DNA of 64,000 bases from Cololabis saira. Taxonomy: Eukaryota > Chordata > Actinopteri > Beloniformes > Belonidae. Positions within the stretch are counted from its first letter, which is position 1. Each line of letters starts with the position of its first letter. Positions 40,648 to 51,598 of the stretch are shown in pieces. The notes beneath the pieces are model-generated. The model did no database searches. It saw only the letters and a list, made by a program, of their open reading frames with translations, and was not told the DNA's origin. The stretch spans positions 1,653,501 to 1,717,500 of the forward strand of contig NC_084592.1 in the NCBI RefSeq assembly GCF_033807715.1, in the 5' to 3' direction. Position numbers and translations under genes: made by a program.

Positions 40648-41172
40648 GCTCTAGAGGAGATCTGCATGGAGGAACGGACCAATCACTGCTCTAGAGGAGA
40701 TCATGGAGGAACGGACCAATCACTGATCTAGAGGAGATCATGGAGGAACGGACCAATCACTGCTCTAGAGGAGATCTGCATGGAGGAACGGACCAATCAC
40801 TGCTCTAGAGGAGATCTGCATGGAGGAACGGACAAATCACTGATCTAGAGGAGATCATGGAGGAACGGACCAATCACTGCTCTAGAGGAGATCATGGAGG
40901 AACGGACCAATCACTGCTCTAGAGGAGATCATGGAGGAATGGACCAATCACTGCTCTAGAGGAGATCTGCATGGAGGAACGGACCAATCACTGCTCTAGA
41001 GGAGATCATGGAGGAATGGACCAATCACTGCTCTAGAGGAGATCATGGAGGAACGGACCAATCACTGCTCTAGAGGAGATCTGCATGGAGGAACGGACCA
41101 ATCACTGCTCTAGAGGAGATCATGGAGGAACGGACCAATCACTGCTCTAGAGGAGATCTGCATGGAGGTATG
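40648..41172 (+). repeat. 37/40-bp minisatellite from Tc1 transposase codons (14 units)
   Basis: Units read CACTGCTCTAGAGGAGATC, then (TGC)ATGGAGGAACGGACCAAT. Five units keep CTGCATGG (40 bp) and the others have CATGG (37 bp). The first unit is continuous with the transposase sequence and the last runs back into it (GGACCAAAATACCAGCAAC), so the array is an in-place expansion. The same array, inverted, is at 54,017-54,420. Confidence 0.93.
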
Positions 41173-41504
41173 GACCAAAATACCAGCAACAGTGTAGAAA
41201 ACCTTGTGAAGACTTACAGAAAACCTCTGAATTCTATCATTGCCAACAAAGGATATATAACAAAGTATTGAGATTAACTTTTGTTATGACCAAATACTTA
41301 TTTTACACTAAAATTTATATACAAATTAATTCTTTAAAAATCACACAATGTGATTTTCTGGATTTTCTTTTCATTCTGTCTCTCATAGTTGAGATATACC
41401 TGGGATGAAAATACAGGCCTCTCTCATCTTTTTAACTGGGAGAACTTGCACAACTGGTGTCTGAGTAAATACTTTTTTGCCCCACTGTATATGTATAGAG
41501 TATA

Positions 41505-41508
41505 TACG

Positions 41509-41590
<82 letters not shown>

Positions 41591-41634
41591 GCGTGCGTGT
41601 GTGTGTGTGTGTGTGTGTGTGTCTGTGTGTGTGT
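41505..41634 (+). repeat. (TG)n microsatellite
   Basis: About 60 TG units with a few GC interruptions, 15 bases beyond the right end of the Tc1 copy. Confidence 0.97.
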
Positions 41635-42277
41635 TATATAAGATTTGTGTGCTCAATGCAATACCGCACTCTAAATTTAATCAAAGTAATACTGCCAGCC
41701 GGGACTTATTTTCAGTGCTAATGGGATCAGGACAGTTTTATCTGGCACTTTTATCAGTTGATTATCTAATACATTTTTTCTCTTGTAGACAATTATTTCA
41801 GTCATCACAGCTTAAAGAGGTCAAGTCAAGGAGAGATCTAATCAAGCCTGTAGCAGTGTCACAGACCGAAGGTTGCTGATGTAATTATTTTTTCTAATGA
41901 CACATAGAGAAGTTTCAGAAAAGGTGTGTGCATTGAGGATCTTGGAACAAATACACCTTACACTGGCATATTGTTTCATAATTTTTATGACAATTGCATT
42001 TTGATGATTAGTTTCTTTTTTCTTTAATTTGTATTATTAGTATAAGTGTACAAGATAGTTATTTTTTTCAGTCTTGTTTGGATTAGTTGATGGTGTCAGA
42101 GATTAGTGAGATTAACATTCTCTTTTCATGATTATCTATCCAATGATATTGAAGTTTTCAAACAGCAAAATAGTTTCACATGTTACTCCTGCTGAGTGTG
42201 TGCACAAAGCTTTGAGGTTGAATGTGCCGCTCTTCATACAGTGCATGCACCAAATGGACCAGATTGGAATCAGTACG
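41635..42277. other. Unassigned sequence
   Basis: No gene or repeat recognised. Confidence 0.45.
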
Positions 42278-42490
42278 GGGGGAATGGTAGTCTAGTGGCT
42301 ACAGAGATGGGCTTGGGTCTGGGGCATCTGAGCCCTGAAATGGCAACTAAGATGAACCACCTTGGGCCCCTGAGCAAGGCCCTTAACCCTACTTGCTCCC
42401 TGAGTGAAATGGTGTGAAATAGTGTGTTTGTTCTCTCAGATGTAAGTTGCTTTGGATAAAAGCGTCTGCTAAATTACAGCAGTAATAAAG
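42278..42490 (+). mobile_element. tRNA-derived SINE with 'AAAAGCGTCTGCTAAAT' tail
   Basis: The head has an A-box-like GGTAGTCTAGTGG. The body has GGGCCCCTGAGCAAGGCCC and TTAACCCTACTTGCTCCCTG. The 3' end is GTTGCTTTGGATAAAAGCGT then CTGCTAAATTACAG, a LINE-derived tail widespread in fish SINEs (V-SINE/DANA type). The B box is degenerate. Probably an old copy. Confidence 0.85.
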
Positions 42491-44751
42491 TCAGGCTGGC
42501 CACACTGAAATTCAACAAATTCCAGTCCCTGAACAGTCAATTGGTGCAACTGTAATATTTTAGCTTTTTATAACTTTGTGCGTAGAACTAACACAATTTT
42601 AAATGAGTGTTGGTGATTTAAACCACCTGTTAATCTCATCCCATACATTTCTGTCCCCTTTTTAAATGCATCAAGTTTCATTATATTCTGAGCAATTTAA
42701 ATTATAAATTTAGGATTTGATTGTTTCCTAATATACTAAAAAGTAGGGAGGCTATAGTCAGTTTAAAGATAAATATACATTTCTAACAATTTTTACAAAC
42801 AAAAACGAAAGGAAAAATATATTGAACTAAACAAAAAGGATTAGCTGAGAATTGAGCTACTTATGTTTAATCATGCTTTATAAATTAAATGAGCTAAACT
42901 GTCCATATAAGCACTAAGAATTATTTTTGACTACCTTTTGGCTACCTTTACAGTGTCCAGGTCATTGCTGTCACTCCTCCCTCTTAAAATAAAGATACAG
43001 CAGGGTAAATGTGTATTCCCTTGTGCATCGCTGTGTCTGATTGGTGGATCAAGTTTTATGTACCCCAGTCTGTGACTCTCATTGAATTACCACCATGTGG
43101 GCTGAGCAGCTGTTCCTTCTGGTCACAGCAGGCTGCTGCTGTTAATTGAAGTGTAATAGGCTCAACAGCAGGGAAGGTCAGACAGAGCATTCTGCTGATG
43201 CGCAGTCCCTGTCTGTTCCCATACAAAATATACTAAGAAACTTTTCAGCTCCTCTATGAGATTAGACTTCTAGCCTGAAACTGATTTTTGGAAGTTTATT
43301 AAAAGCTTGTCAGAACAACCTGTTTTTGCAAACCAGGTTGATTTAAACCTTGCCAAGTGATAAGGGATAGGCTAGCTCTCTGAGGAACTGAGGGCCGTCG
43401 CTTTGGAGTGGGTCATTTTGACATAAGCCTTATTGCCTTGCAAGGGTTAGAAAAATGTACGTTACTAAATACAGCAATTTGCTATTAAGGCTTATTTCAG
43501 GAATAAATAATAATACATACTCTTTCAGAAACACCTGCATGCTTATGTTTGTCACACGGCAGTGAGGTCAAGCTGGGGTTTTGTCCTGTCTCCATGTTTT
43601 TTGTCTTGTAATATCCTGTTTTATTTTGAAGGTCTTAACTCTCCTCTTGTTTCAGGTCACTTGCCCTTCCTCATGTGTCTTGGCCTGATAGTCACCACCT
43701 GTCCCTCATTACCCTGGGCCGAATAGTCTTCCTTTGTCCTGTGCCATTGTGTCTTGTCGGTTCATGTTCACTTGGGCCATTGCTTTGACCACAGCCAGCG
43801 TCTGGATTTTTCTTGTTCCTCCAAGTGAGAGATTGTTGATTTGTTAACATTTCATAAGATAGTTTAGGTTCATAGTGATGGTTGGTACAGCTTTTTGTTT
43901 CCTCCTTGGGGAGTGATTTAAAAAAAAGTGTTTGACAGTAGTAACCTTTTGATTCCTCCTTTCAGTCGAGCAAGTTTGTTTTGTTACATTTCATAGCCAC
44001 ACTACTTCCCAGTTTAAAGATGTGAGAGAAGGTAGTTTTTCATAGCCTTATTTAGTTCTGTCATCTTGGAGTGTTTTATTTATTTTGAAATCCACAGTAA
44101 AGGTTTTCATTACTCCAATCCCTGCAACTGCATCATGGGTCCTATTCAATAATCAGTAAACAAGCTTGGATTTGGGGGTCTTTTTCTAGAAAATCCAACA
44201 TTAAAGGAACATGAGGCAGGATTTATGAAAAAAATGAGTATACGTTTTAAGTTTTCTAGTAATAATGTCAGAAGAAGCGTTCCAAACCAAAACGAATGAG
44301 CCCTCTAGTGTATCTCTCCGTTGCCTTGAACAGGCTGTGTGCTGCAAAATGTGCAGCAATTCGGCCTCCGAATTTCCCGCGCTGGGCTGCGGATGTGACG
44401 TCACATGACGCTGCATGCGCGTTCTCCCCGTTCTCCCCTGCCGGCGTCGCTGTTGGCTGCAGTACCCCCAACGGCCGTCGTGGCGAAGGGTGGCGAAGGA
44501 TTTAGATGTAGTTTAAGTTGGGAAAAGATTTTGATCTGATGTATAACGCAGCCTTTCAAACCCTGAATTTTCCTCAAGAATGTGGTGCCTGCCGGGTGCC
44601 TTCCTTGGGTTATCTCTATCTGATCTGCGGCTGGGGTGGGCACTGGGCAAAAACCAGTGGTACTGTTGCATGTATTGGCCCTATCAATGGGCGAGGACCC
44701 ACCACCCCCCCCCCCCAAAAAAAAAAGAAAGAAGAAATTATGTGATGTGTT
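42491..44751. other. Unassigned sequence
   Basis: No coding region found. A GC-rich block at 44,330-44,500 (TGACGTCACATGACGC near 44,396) follows TTAAAGGAACATGAGGCAGG near 44,202 and may be part of an unrecognised DNA transposon; termini could not be paired. Poly(C)-poly(A) junk lies at 44,705-44,735. Confidence 0.4.
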
Positions 44752-44945
44752 GAGTATGGGATTGTCCACCCTGCACACCACATCCTGTTCCTTTTAATGC
44801 ACTTTAGACACACACATATCTGCAAAAAATAACACATGTATACAATAGTTATAGGGAAAGATGGGCTGGGTATGGGAGGGTCCACCCTGCACACAACATC
44901 CTCTTCCTTTTTAATGCCCCTCAGATACACACATACTTGCAAAAA
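44752..44945 (+). repeat. Direct duplication of about 75 bp
   Basis: GTATGGGATTGTCCACCCTG with the following CACACCACATCCTGTTCC at 44,754 recurs as GTATGGGAGGGTCCACCCTG with CACACAACATCCTCTTCC at 44,871, each continuing into TTTTTAATGC and ACACACATA...TGCAAAAAA. Spacing 117 bp. Confidence 0.8.
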
Positions 44946-44984
44946 AATTTTTTTTAATTAAATAAAATGAATATCTGAGGTTCG

Positions 44985-45265
44985 ACTATCGGCCGTACTC
45001 TCCTCTCCAGTACCCTGGCGTAGACTTTCCCGGGGAGGCTGAGAAGTGTGATCCCCCTATAGTTGGAACACACTCTCCGGTCCCCCTTTTTAAACAGAGG
45101 GACCACCACTCCGGTTTGCCACTCCAGCGGTACTGTCCCCTTCTTCCATGCAATGTTGCAGAGGCGTGTCAGCCAAGACAGCCCTACGACATCCAGAGAC
45201 TTGAGGTACTCAGGGCAAATCTCATCCACCCCTGGTGCCCTGCCACTGAGGAGCTTACAAACTAC
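44985..45265 (-). pseudogene. Rex3-like (RTE clade) RT fragment
   Basis: The minus strand encodes, without interruption, VVVCKLLSGRAPGVDEICPE, LKSLDVVGLSWLTRLCNIAW, PLEWQTGVVVPLFKKGDRRV and CSNYRGITLLSLPGKVYARV up to RRVRPIVEPQI. This is the N-terminal part of the RT domain of fish Rex3-like RTE elements (family recalled from motif wording). It is cut off before the catalytic motifs on one side and by the dispersed repeat at 45,268 on the other. Confidence 0.82.
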
Positions 45266-45267
45266 TA

Positions 45268-45445
45268 CAGCCGACTTCCTGTTGGGTTTCGGCCATGGCG
45301 CCAAGAGACTTTTTTTAAAATTGCGACATGATACAGGTGTGTACCGATTTTCGTGCATCTACGTCAAACCGTATCGTGGGGCTTGAGGCACAAAGTTTTC
45401 TAGGGGGCGCTGTTGAGCCATTAGGCCACGCCCCCTTTTGACACT
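45268..45445 (-). mobile_element. Dispersed 'AGGGCCCGAGC' repeat, copy C fragment
   Basis: Reverse complement of about 57,265-57,425: shared GTTTGACGTA, ACACCTGTATCA, GGCCATGGCGCC/GGCGACATGGCC and GGGGGCGCTGTTGAGCCATT. Only the middle of the element is present. Confidence 0.8.
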
Positions 45446-46026
45446 ATTAGAATACGTAATTTTTCACCACATGGGACGTACGTGCCAAGTTTCACAACTT
45501 TTCGAGTAAGTTATGCGCCTCAAAAATGCAATTGTTTTCGGATAAAATAATAAGTCTTAATATTATTGCTTACGCTGCACCCCTCCAAAATAAAACCACC
45601 ACATACACTAAACGATCTGGCGAGTTGTCAAGCCAGAGATAATTCATTACCAAAAAAAAGGTTTACATTGTCCAGTGTCCAATATATTCTAAGGAACATA
45701 TATGTATGGATAATTATTCATAGGTTGCATTTACGCAGCATAAAATTAATTAATTTAGTGATTGCCTTGTCAAATAAAAGGTATAATAAAAAAACAACAT
45801 GCTTTTTTTTGGAGCGAGCAATAATTTCCGGGTTGTCTCACAAAAACACGGGGGTGCTGAAATTCAAAGAAGAAATGTGTGACCCTGGGGACACTAAAAG
45901 CTGTTTTATGTTGTTCTATGTTGAAATAATATCATCTAAAGTTATACAAAATATAATATCTTAACAGTTCACACAACTACCTAATATTAAAAGTAATTAA
46001 AATAGCATATAAGCCACTTGGTTTCT
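45446..46026. other. Unassigned sequence
   Basis: No gene or repeat recognised. One domain-free open frame (45,566-45,964, plus strand) is AT-rich and probably chance. Confidence 0.4.
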
Positions 46027-46257
46027 GTGTGGATTACTGTGTAGGAACTCCATTACCCAGCATGCCCTAGGTGCTTAGCACATGCGCAGTAGCTTCAGCA
46101 GAGCGCCAGCTGAAAGCGTGAGTTATTGTTGTTGCCATGGCAGCCACAGTCGTTGATTATAACGATCTGGGAATAAACGTCTTGCTGAGACCAGCTACAC
46201 GCCTCGTCTGCTATATACATATATATTAAGACAGACAACACATGGTGTCAGAATGGG
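46027..46257 (+). mobile_element. Gypsy-type LTR end with tRNA-Leu-like primer-binding site
   Basis: An LTR-like segment (from about TGTGTGGATTACTG) contains AATAAACGTCTTGCTGAGAC and ends CAACACA, followed at once by TGGTGTCAGAATGGG (46,243-46,257). That matches the tRNA-Leu-type primer site TGGTGTCAGAAGTGGG used by fish Ty3/gypsy elements. A short leader follows and then the element is lost; no second LTR was found. Confidence 0.7.
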
Positions 46258-46789
46258 CCGCGCGTAATTATAAGAAGAAGTTTTTACCGCGAGAGAGCCA
46301 CGGAAGAGGAGTAAGTTAAAAAAAAACAAAAAAAAGGTGCCGGTCTCGACGTGAGGTAAACAGACACACAAATATTGTGAAATTTCAATATTTCTTGCTA
46401 TGAATATGATAAAATCTGCTTTTCCTGGCAAAACTATCTTAAAATATTGCAATTTAGACCGAGAATCAAAGAAATGTCAGCAATTTTATTTTTCCTCCAC
46501 AGCTGAAAACTTGAAAGTCACGTGACAGAAACGAAACCTGACGAAACCTATTAAAATGAATGGGCCACAACACGTTCTCATCTCACGTTTTAGGAGGGCA
46601 AATCGTAAACATTGCCACGTTTTGCAATGTGGACCAACGTAGCCTCTACCACGTTTTCCTGTGAGACTGGCTTGGAAACACTGGTTTTGTTCCGGTGTGA
46701 AGACTGAACCAGGATGAATCTGTCCATTCTGGGTTGAACTTCCCTTTCCACCTGTTACGCTTCTCATCTCCGTATATAGAGCCAAGCTA
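46258..46789. other. Unassigned sequence
   Basis: Leader remains of the gypsy-type element, then sequence without recognised features. GAATGGGCCACAACACG and repeated CACGTTTT (46,574-46,656) suggest an old repeat. Confidence 0.35.
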
Positions 46790-47104
46790 ATAACCGTATT
46801 TTGATGACCATACGGGCGCCGTGTGGAAAGGCGCACCGTCAGTTTTGTGTCACTTCTGGATTTAACACACACACACACGGCGCTGTGTGGAAAGGCCCCG
46901 TAAACACACACGGAGCGCTGCCTTACAACACACACACACAAGTGTGCATATTTGAAAATAGAGCGGGGGGGGGGTGGGTCCGGGTCCGGGGATCGGGCCT
47001 CCCCTGACCGGGGGGTGCACGGGCGGGCGCGGCGGCGGGGCGGCACCATTCCCAGGTGTCTATGTCTTATGTTGTCAGTATGAATGGGAGGATGTTGGAC
47101 CGTG

Positions 47105-47298
47105 CCACTGTTTGGCTTAAGGCTTTTCTCCCACTAAGGGAGTTTTTACCTGCCATTGTTTATATAATAATTGCTCGGGGGTTTATGTTTATGTTTATGT
47201 TTATGTTTATGTTCATGTTCTGGATCTCTGGAAAGCGTCTAGAGACAACATCTGTTGTATTAGACGCTATATAAATAAAATTGAATTGAATTGAATTG
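47105..47298 (+). mobile_element. L2-type LINE 3' tail inside the GC-rich retroposon
   Basis: GCCACTGTTTGGCTTAAGGC through AAGCGTCTAGAGACAACATC to (AATTG)n. The short direct repeat ACCG borders it (47,099 and 47,299 regions). GTTTAT hexamers are expanded near 47,183. Confidence 0.88.
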
Positions 47299-48003
47299 AA
47301 CCGTTTCCCCCTCCGTCTGGGGGCTCCGGCGGCGACGGGGGCGCCCGTGGAGGTACGGTGGGGCCCTGGCCCGGCTCAGAGGGCCGGCCCTCGTCTACTG
47401 GATGGCCGGTGGGGTGGCGCGGGTGTCTTATCAGGGCCGGCTTTGCTGGTCCTGCCTCCTGGCTTCGGCCTCCGCTCCCCCTCCTTCCCCCCCTACATGA
47501 TTCATACGCACATAGGCGAAGGGCGGGGGGTCCGGGTCGTGGGGGGCATTTTCCCGCGTGGCCCGGCACTCCCCGCCTCACGGTTTTAACAGCAAAATAG
47601 ACACTGCACATTCAACACTTAATAAAGACATTTGACAGGGACACGTAGTTCAGGAGGGGGGGGGGGGTCGGTGTCAAATCGATACTTGGCCCTCCCCCTC
47701 CCTGTTTTTATGGCATTAATCACATGCACTCAACACCAGGGGCGGGAGGGGGTCCCACATCACCCGCGTTCCCTCACCGGCCTGGGATAGGTGGGTCGGG
47801 ATACCCGGGCCCGGCGGGGCTCGCCGTGCAGCCTGGGGTGCCTTCTGGCGGTGCTGGACCCCCCGGGGAGGGGGAAACGGTGCGTGATTGTGTGTCTGTG
47901 TCGGTGAGAATGCAGTATGGAAGGGTCCTGCCATGGAGGTTTTGGGCCTCCATTGGCAGGACATCAAAACTTAATAATTTATCAATATTATATTATACAA
48001 AGA

Positions 48004-48006
48004 TGG

Positions 48007-48039
<33 letters not shown>

Positions 48040-48115
48040 GTATTATTATTATTAGTATTAATAGTATTATTAGTATTATTATTATGTATAGTATATCATA
48101 TTATTATTAGTATAG
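48004..48115 (+). repeat. (TTA)n-rich microsatellite
   Basis: ATTATTATT runs broken by AGT at regular intervals, inside the GC-rich retroposon. Confidence 0.93.
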
Positions 48116-48648
48116 ATATCGGATAGGTGAATGGATGAATGAATGGGATGCCTGGGTCTGGGGCCCTCCGTTGTCGGGCCTGCACGGGTGTCGCCCTGTT
48201 GGGGGGTTCCCTCTCTCCGGGCCCGTCTCCGGTCCCCCCCGCTGCCTCTGCGGCGGGGCGGCCCTCTGGTCTTGGAGGGCCACTTTCGTGGGGGGCGGGT
48301 GCGCGGGCTGGCCCCCTGCCGGGTGGGGGTCGTTGGCCTGAAGGGTGAGGACCTCCTGGCCGCGTGTCCGGCCCAGACCGGGTGGCCGGGGATTGCCTGG
48401 GCCGCGGTCCGCCGCCGCGGGGTCCCTGGCTGCTTCTTCCCGCGCCGTGGGGGCCCCGCCCACGGATTCCCTCGGCCGCCGCCGGGGGGGGGGGGGCCTC
48501 GCAGGCGGTGGGTTGCCTCCCTCCTGCGGGGTTGCCGGTGGCCTGGGTTCCGGGCTCTTCCGTGTCGGCCTCTGGTCTCGCGGGTGGCGGGGTTGCTCCC
48601 CCCCTCCCCCACTATAGATACACTTCAGGTAGAGCTTTGTTTGGTTTA

Positions 48649-48659
48649 GTACACACACA

Positions 48660-48720
<61 letters not shown>

Positions 48721-48764
48721 CCACTTAGTCACATGCATATACACAAACATACACAGCCACACAA

Positions 48765-48835
<71 letters not shown>

Positions 48836-48920
48836 TGATCATATACATACACACACACACACACACACACACACGCATGATCATATACATACACACACAC
48901 ACACACACATAGACATACAC
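48649..48920 (+). repeat. Interrupted (CA)n arrays
   Basis: Four CA arrays separated by short spacers. The spacer CGCATGATCATATACATA occurs twice (48,832 and 48,874), showing segmental duplication within the array. Confidence 0.95.
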
Positions 48921-49660
48921 ACTGGCTTGTTCACCTGCATGCTGGCTCTCTAGTTTTTGGGGTTAGGTAGCGGTAGCGGTAGCTTAGCTCAGACTGCGAT
49001 CAGATCTCAAGATTTAGGTCGATTGCTGTTGTTGTTTTGGTTGGCTCCGTGCCGGTTTCGTGTTTTGTTTGTGGTTTTTTGTTGCAGATTTCCAGTGCTT
49101 GACGTGTGTTTCCGTGTGTTCCTGCTTCCTGGATTGGCAGTGGATGTCGTCACCCCCCCCCCCAAAAAAAAAATAGATAAAAAATCACTGGGTTTGTATG
49201 TGTATATTTATGTATGTGTACGCATATGTATGCGTATATATATATGTATATATATTAATTATAGTAATAATGCACTTATATATGCTTTTGGTTTCTACCG
49301 TCATGGTATCAATCATTAATATGTGTGCAGACAAGGTGAAAAAAAAAAAATAGAGCGGGAACAAAACTTATTTTGATTTTGCTTTAAGTTATTTATATTA
49401 ATAAGTTGTCAGGACTGCGCGTGTCGGATTTCATCCGAGCCTGATCAGCTGAGACGGGCAGAACCCGCAGCTCTCATGGCCGTGCTGCAGCCGTGTCACT
49501 TTCCAAACGCTTTTGCGAGCCCAAACAACAGTCCAGCCCAGCAGACACGACAGCCCACGCATCTACATGTACAATCCTTCAGCAGTAACGACGGAGCCGC
49601 CGCCCGAGCGGCACCGACCTCCCCGGCCGCGGGGACGCGTCAGGATAAATGATCACGCTG

Positions 49661-49942
49661 CGCTCGCTCACTCTGGGCGCAGACCCAAGTAATCGATCCC
49701 TGATCCTGGCGGATCTAAACGTACTCTGTGCAAAATGAAGGATTTACTCTGTAAATACACACCATTTCTCTTACTATTGCACGTACAGCTAGCTGAGTGT
49801 CTTCTCCTTATTTGGTCGGGAGTTGCTATGCAGTCCAGCGACCCTCGCGGCCCACACGTACAAAACTGATTTTTTTTGCGGCCCACTAGGTGGCGCTCGC
49901 GGCCCAAGTGTGGGCCGCGGCCCTATGGTTAAGAATCACTGC
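49661..49942. mobile_element. hAT terminus remnant
   Basis: GCGGCCCACTAGGTGGCGCT, GTGGGCCGCGGCCC and the end GGTTAAGAATCACTG resemble the right terminus of a hAT element (complement CAGTGATTCTTAACC). No partner end or TSD was found. Confidence 0.5.
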
Positions 49943-50195
49943 CCTAAACCACACAGCCCCGAAGCAGAGGGAGTGGTTTATTAACAACCCTAAACAACAC
50001 CCCCTGCGGGGAGCACAGGAATAAATGCAATACAACCATAAACACCTCAAACTGACATAGAACCACCCAACTACTACAGCCCCAAACCAAAGTAGCAAGA
50101 GGAGACGAATTGGCAGTAGGGCATGCCCACATGAAAATTTCCTGAAATTTTCTGTGTTTGTATTCGTATCTATAGTTTTTCCACCCCAAGAGTGG

Positions 50196-50277
50196 AGAAC
50201 TTTGTGCATTGGTGCGACACCAACCACCTTCTGCTCAACACCAGCAAAGCCAAGGAGCTGATGGTCCTAAAAATCTA
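50196..50277 (+). pseudogene. LINE ORF2 fragment (post-RT segment)
   Basis: In-frame VENFVHWCDTNHLLLNTSKA then KELMV, the segment just after the RT YADD block in fish L2/jockey-type LINEs. Only about 27 codons survive before a stop. Confidence 0.7.
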
Positions 50278-50345
50278 ATCAAATCAATCTTTATTTGTAT
50301 AGCGCTTAAATAAAAAATGCAACGCAAAGCGCTTTACATAAAACT
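50278..50345 (-). mobile_element. LINE/SINE 3' tail, reverse orientation
   Basis: The minus strand reads TAAAGCGCTTTGCG then AAGCGCTATACAAATAAAG and GATTTGATT repeats, a typical fish LINE-type 3' end. It points opposite to the preceding fragment. Confidence 0.75.
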
Positions 50346-50579
50346 TAATATTGCCCCCCCCACACCCCCCACCACACACACACACACACACACAGACAGA
50401 CGCAAGCACACTACAGTTCACACAAGTAAATGGCTGAGCACTGAGAATCCAGGTGAAGAAACGGTATCAGGGAGCCGTCCACGCCAGGCAGTCCAGGCTG
50501 CGGTCTGTTGCCGTTGCACGGCGTTTGCAGGCTCTGATCTCTCCAGACTTATTTGTCTAAACTTAATAATAAAATAATA

Positions 50580-51598
50580 CTATATCTGGTAAATTTCTGT
50601 CTTTATTTCAACACTCGCACATTTTTCCCTTCCGTAAATTTAATTGTTAACAATCACCGATACATTTTCTGTCTGTTAGCCTCTGTTATCCTCTTAGCAT
50701 GGCCTCCCCTTCTCCCATCGTTTCACCTCTTTGCTGCTCAGTGTGTGAAATGTTTAGCTATTCCTCTGCCTCCTTTAGCGAAGACGGTAAGTGCTTGAAG
50801 TGTAGTTTATTTGAAGGACTGGAGGCGAGGCTCAGTCAGTTAGAGGTCTGGTTCCGCTAACTTGACCATAGTCCGATAGACTCGTCAGGCTAAGTTAGCG
50901 TCAGACCGGCCTGTAGCAGCTGCTGGTAGCCGCTCCCCTGCAGCTCCCGAGCAGCCGGCCAGGCAGGGTGGCTGGGTGACGGTTCGGAGGAAGCGTAGTC
51001 CGAAGGCGCACGGAACACCACCACCCGCTTCATGTGTCTAACCGTTTTTCCCCACTCAGTGACACACCTGCTGAGAAACCGACCCTGGTGATTGGAGACT
51101 CCATAGTCAGGCATGTGAGGCCGACTCCAGCGACCATAGTTAGGTGCATCCCGGGGGCCAGAGCGGGCGACATTGAAGCAAATTTGAAGCTGCTGGCAAA
51201 GGATAATCGTAAATATGGTAAAGTTATCATCCATGTCGGAGCTAATGACTCCCATCTTCGCCAGTCGGAATTGACCAAAATTAATATTGTCTCGGTGTGT
51301 AACTACACCAAAACCATGTCGGACTCCGTAGGTTTTCTCTGGTCCCCTCCCCAATCTGACCAGCGATGACATGTTCAGTCGCATGCTCTCGCTCCGTCGC
51401 TGGTTGTATCGGTGGTGTTTAGAAAACGACATGGCCTTTATTGACCATTGGAAGATGTTTTGGGGAAAGGTCCCGGTCTGATCAGAAGAGACGGCATTCA
51501 TCCCACCCGGGATGGTGCAGCTCTTATTTCTAGTATTCTGGCCAGTATTATTAAACACCCCCTGACAATGCAGGGTCCAGGCCAGGATGCAGAGCTGC
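50580..51598 (+). pseudogene. L2-type LINE 5' UTR and ORF1 (SGNH esterase) remnant
   Basis: ORF1 starts at ATG 50,699 with a Cys-rich head (CCSVCEM, 16 residues, KCLKC) and a short coiled coil (EARLSQLEV). It breaks, then resumes at 51,070 with an SGNH-hydrolase domain: [12 protein letters not shown] (nucleophile Ser block), [29 protein letters not shown] and, at 51,490-51,515, RRDGIHPTRDGA (Asp-His block). Esterase ORF1 proteins of this kind are known in CR1/L2 LINEs. Frameshifts near 50,870 and 51,330 inactivate it. The same N-terminus occurs in the deleted copy at 29.8-31.2 kb. Confidence 0.85.

Larger units (their letters stand above)
38985..41490 (+). pseudogene. Tc1-type transposon copy with broken transposase
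   Basis: The transposase reads along the plus strand in broken frames. Helix-turn-helix codons lie at 39,050-39,310, with a small CCAGGA expansion at 39,108-39,125. A Harbinger-like MITE follows (39,403-40,071), then the DDE domain: [40 protein letters not shown] (40,170-40,370) and [15 protein letters not shown] (40,568-40,612, catalytic Glu). The C-terminal codons have expanded into the minisatellite at 40,648-41,172. The right terminus is present to CCCCACTGTA at 41,490; the left terminus is missing. It resembles the Tc1 family whose ends read CAGTGGGGCAAA. Inactive. Confidence 0.87.
46968..49346 (+). mobile_element. 5'-truncated GC-rich retroposon with poly(A) and 13-bp TSD (L1-like?)
   Basis: Flanked by AAAATAGAGCGGG at 46,955-46,967 and 49,347-49,359 and ends in a poly(A) run (49,339-49,350). 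Contents: very GC-rich blocks (46,968-47,100, 47,300-47,600, 48,130-48,610), a TTA microsatellite, CA arrays and an AT-rich end. No RT is present, only 3'-UTR-type sequence. TSD length and poly(A) indicate target-primed reverse transcription by an L1-type LINE; the clade is inferred. An L2 tail is nested at 47,105. Confidence 0.72.
46790..49660 (-). mobile_element. pogo-like repeat copy 2, split by a retroposon
   Basis: The left part (46,790-46,967) matches 10,448-10,660: CCGTATTTTGATGACCATAC, GGCGCCGTGTGGAAAGG, CACGGAGCG and AAAATAGAGCGGG. The right part (49,347-49,660) continues with TAGAGCGGGAACAAAACTTA and a diverged transposase stretch (minus strand DAWAVVSAG, compare DAWANVSAG at about 10,830). 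The 2.4 kb between them is an inserted retroposon. The coding part is dead. Confidence 0.72.

Noticed and set aside
40648..41172. Regular array resembling a CRISPR
   Set aside because: No unique spacers, units derive from transposase codons, and the genome is vertebrate.
44401..44942. Frames with poly-Phe/Gly around 44,705
   Set aside because: Products of poly(C)/poly(A) tracts and a local duplication.
48107..48912. Several 150-200-residue frames on both strands
   Set aside because: GC-rich non-coding retroposon body and CA arrays give stop-poor frames on every strand; no domains.
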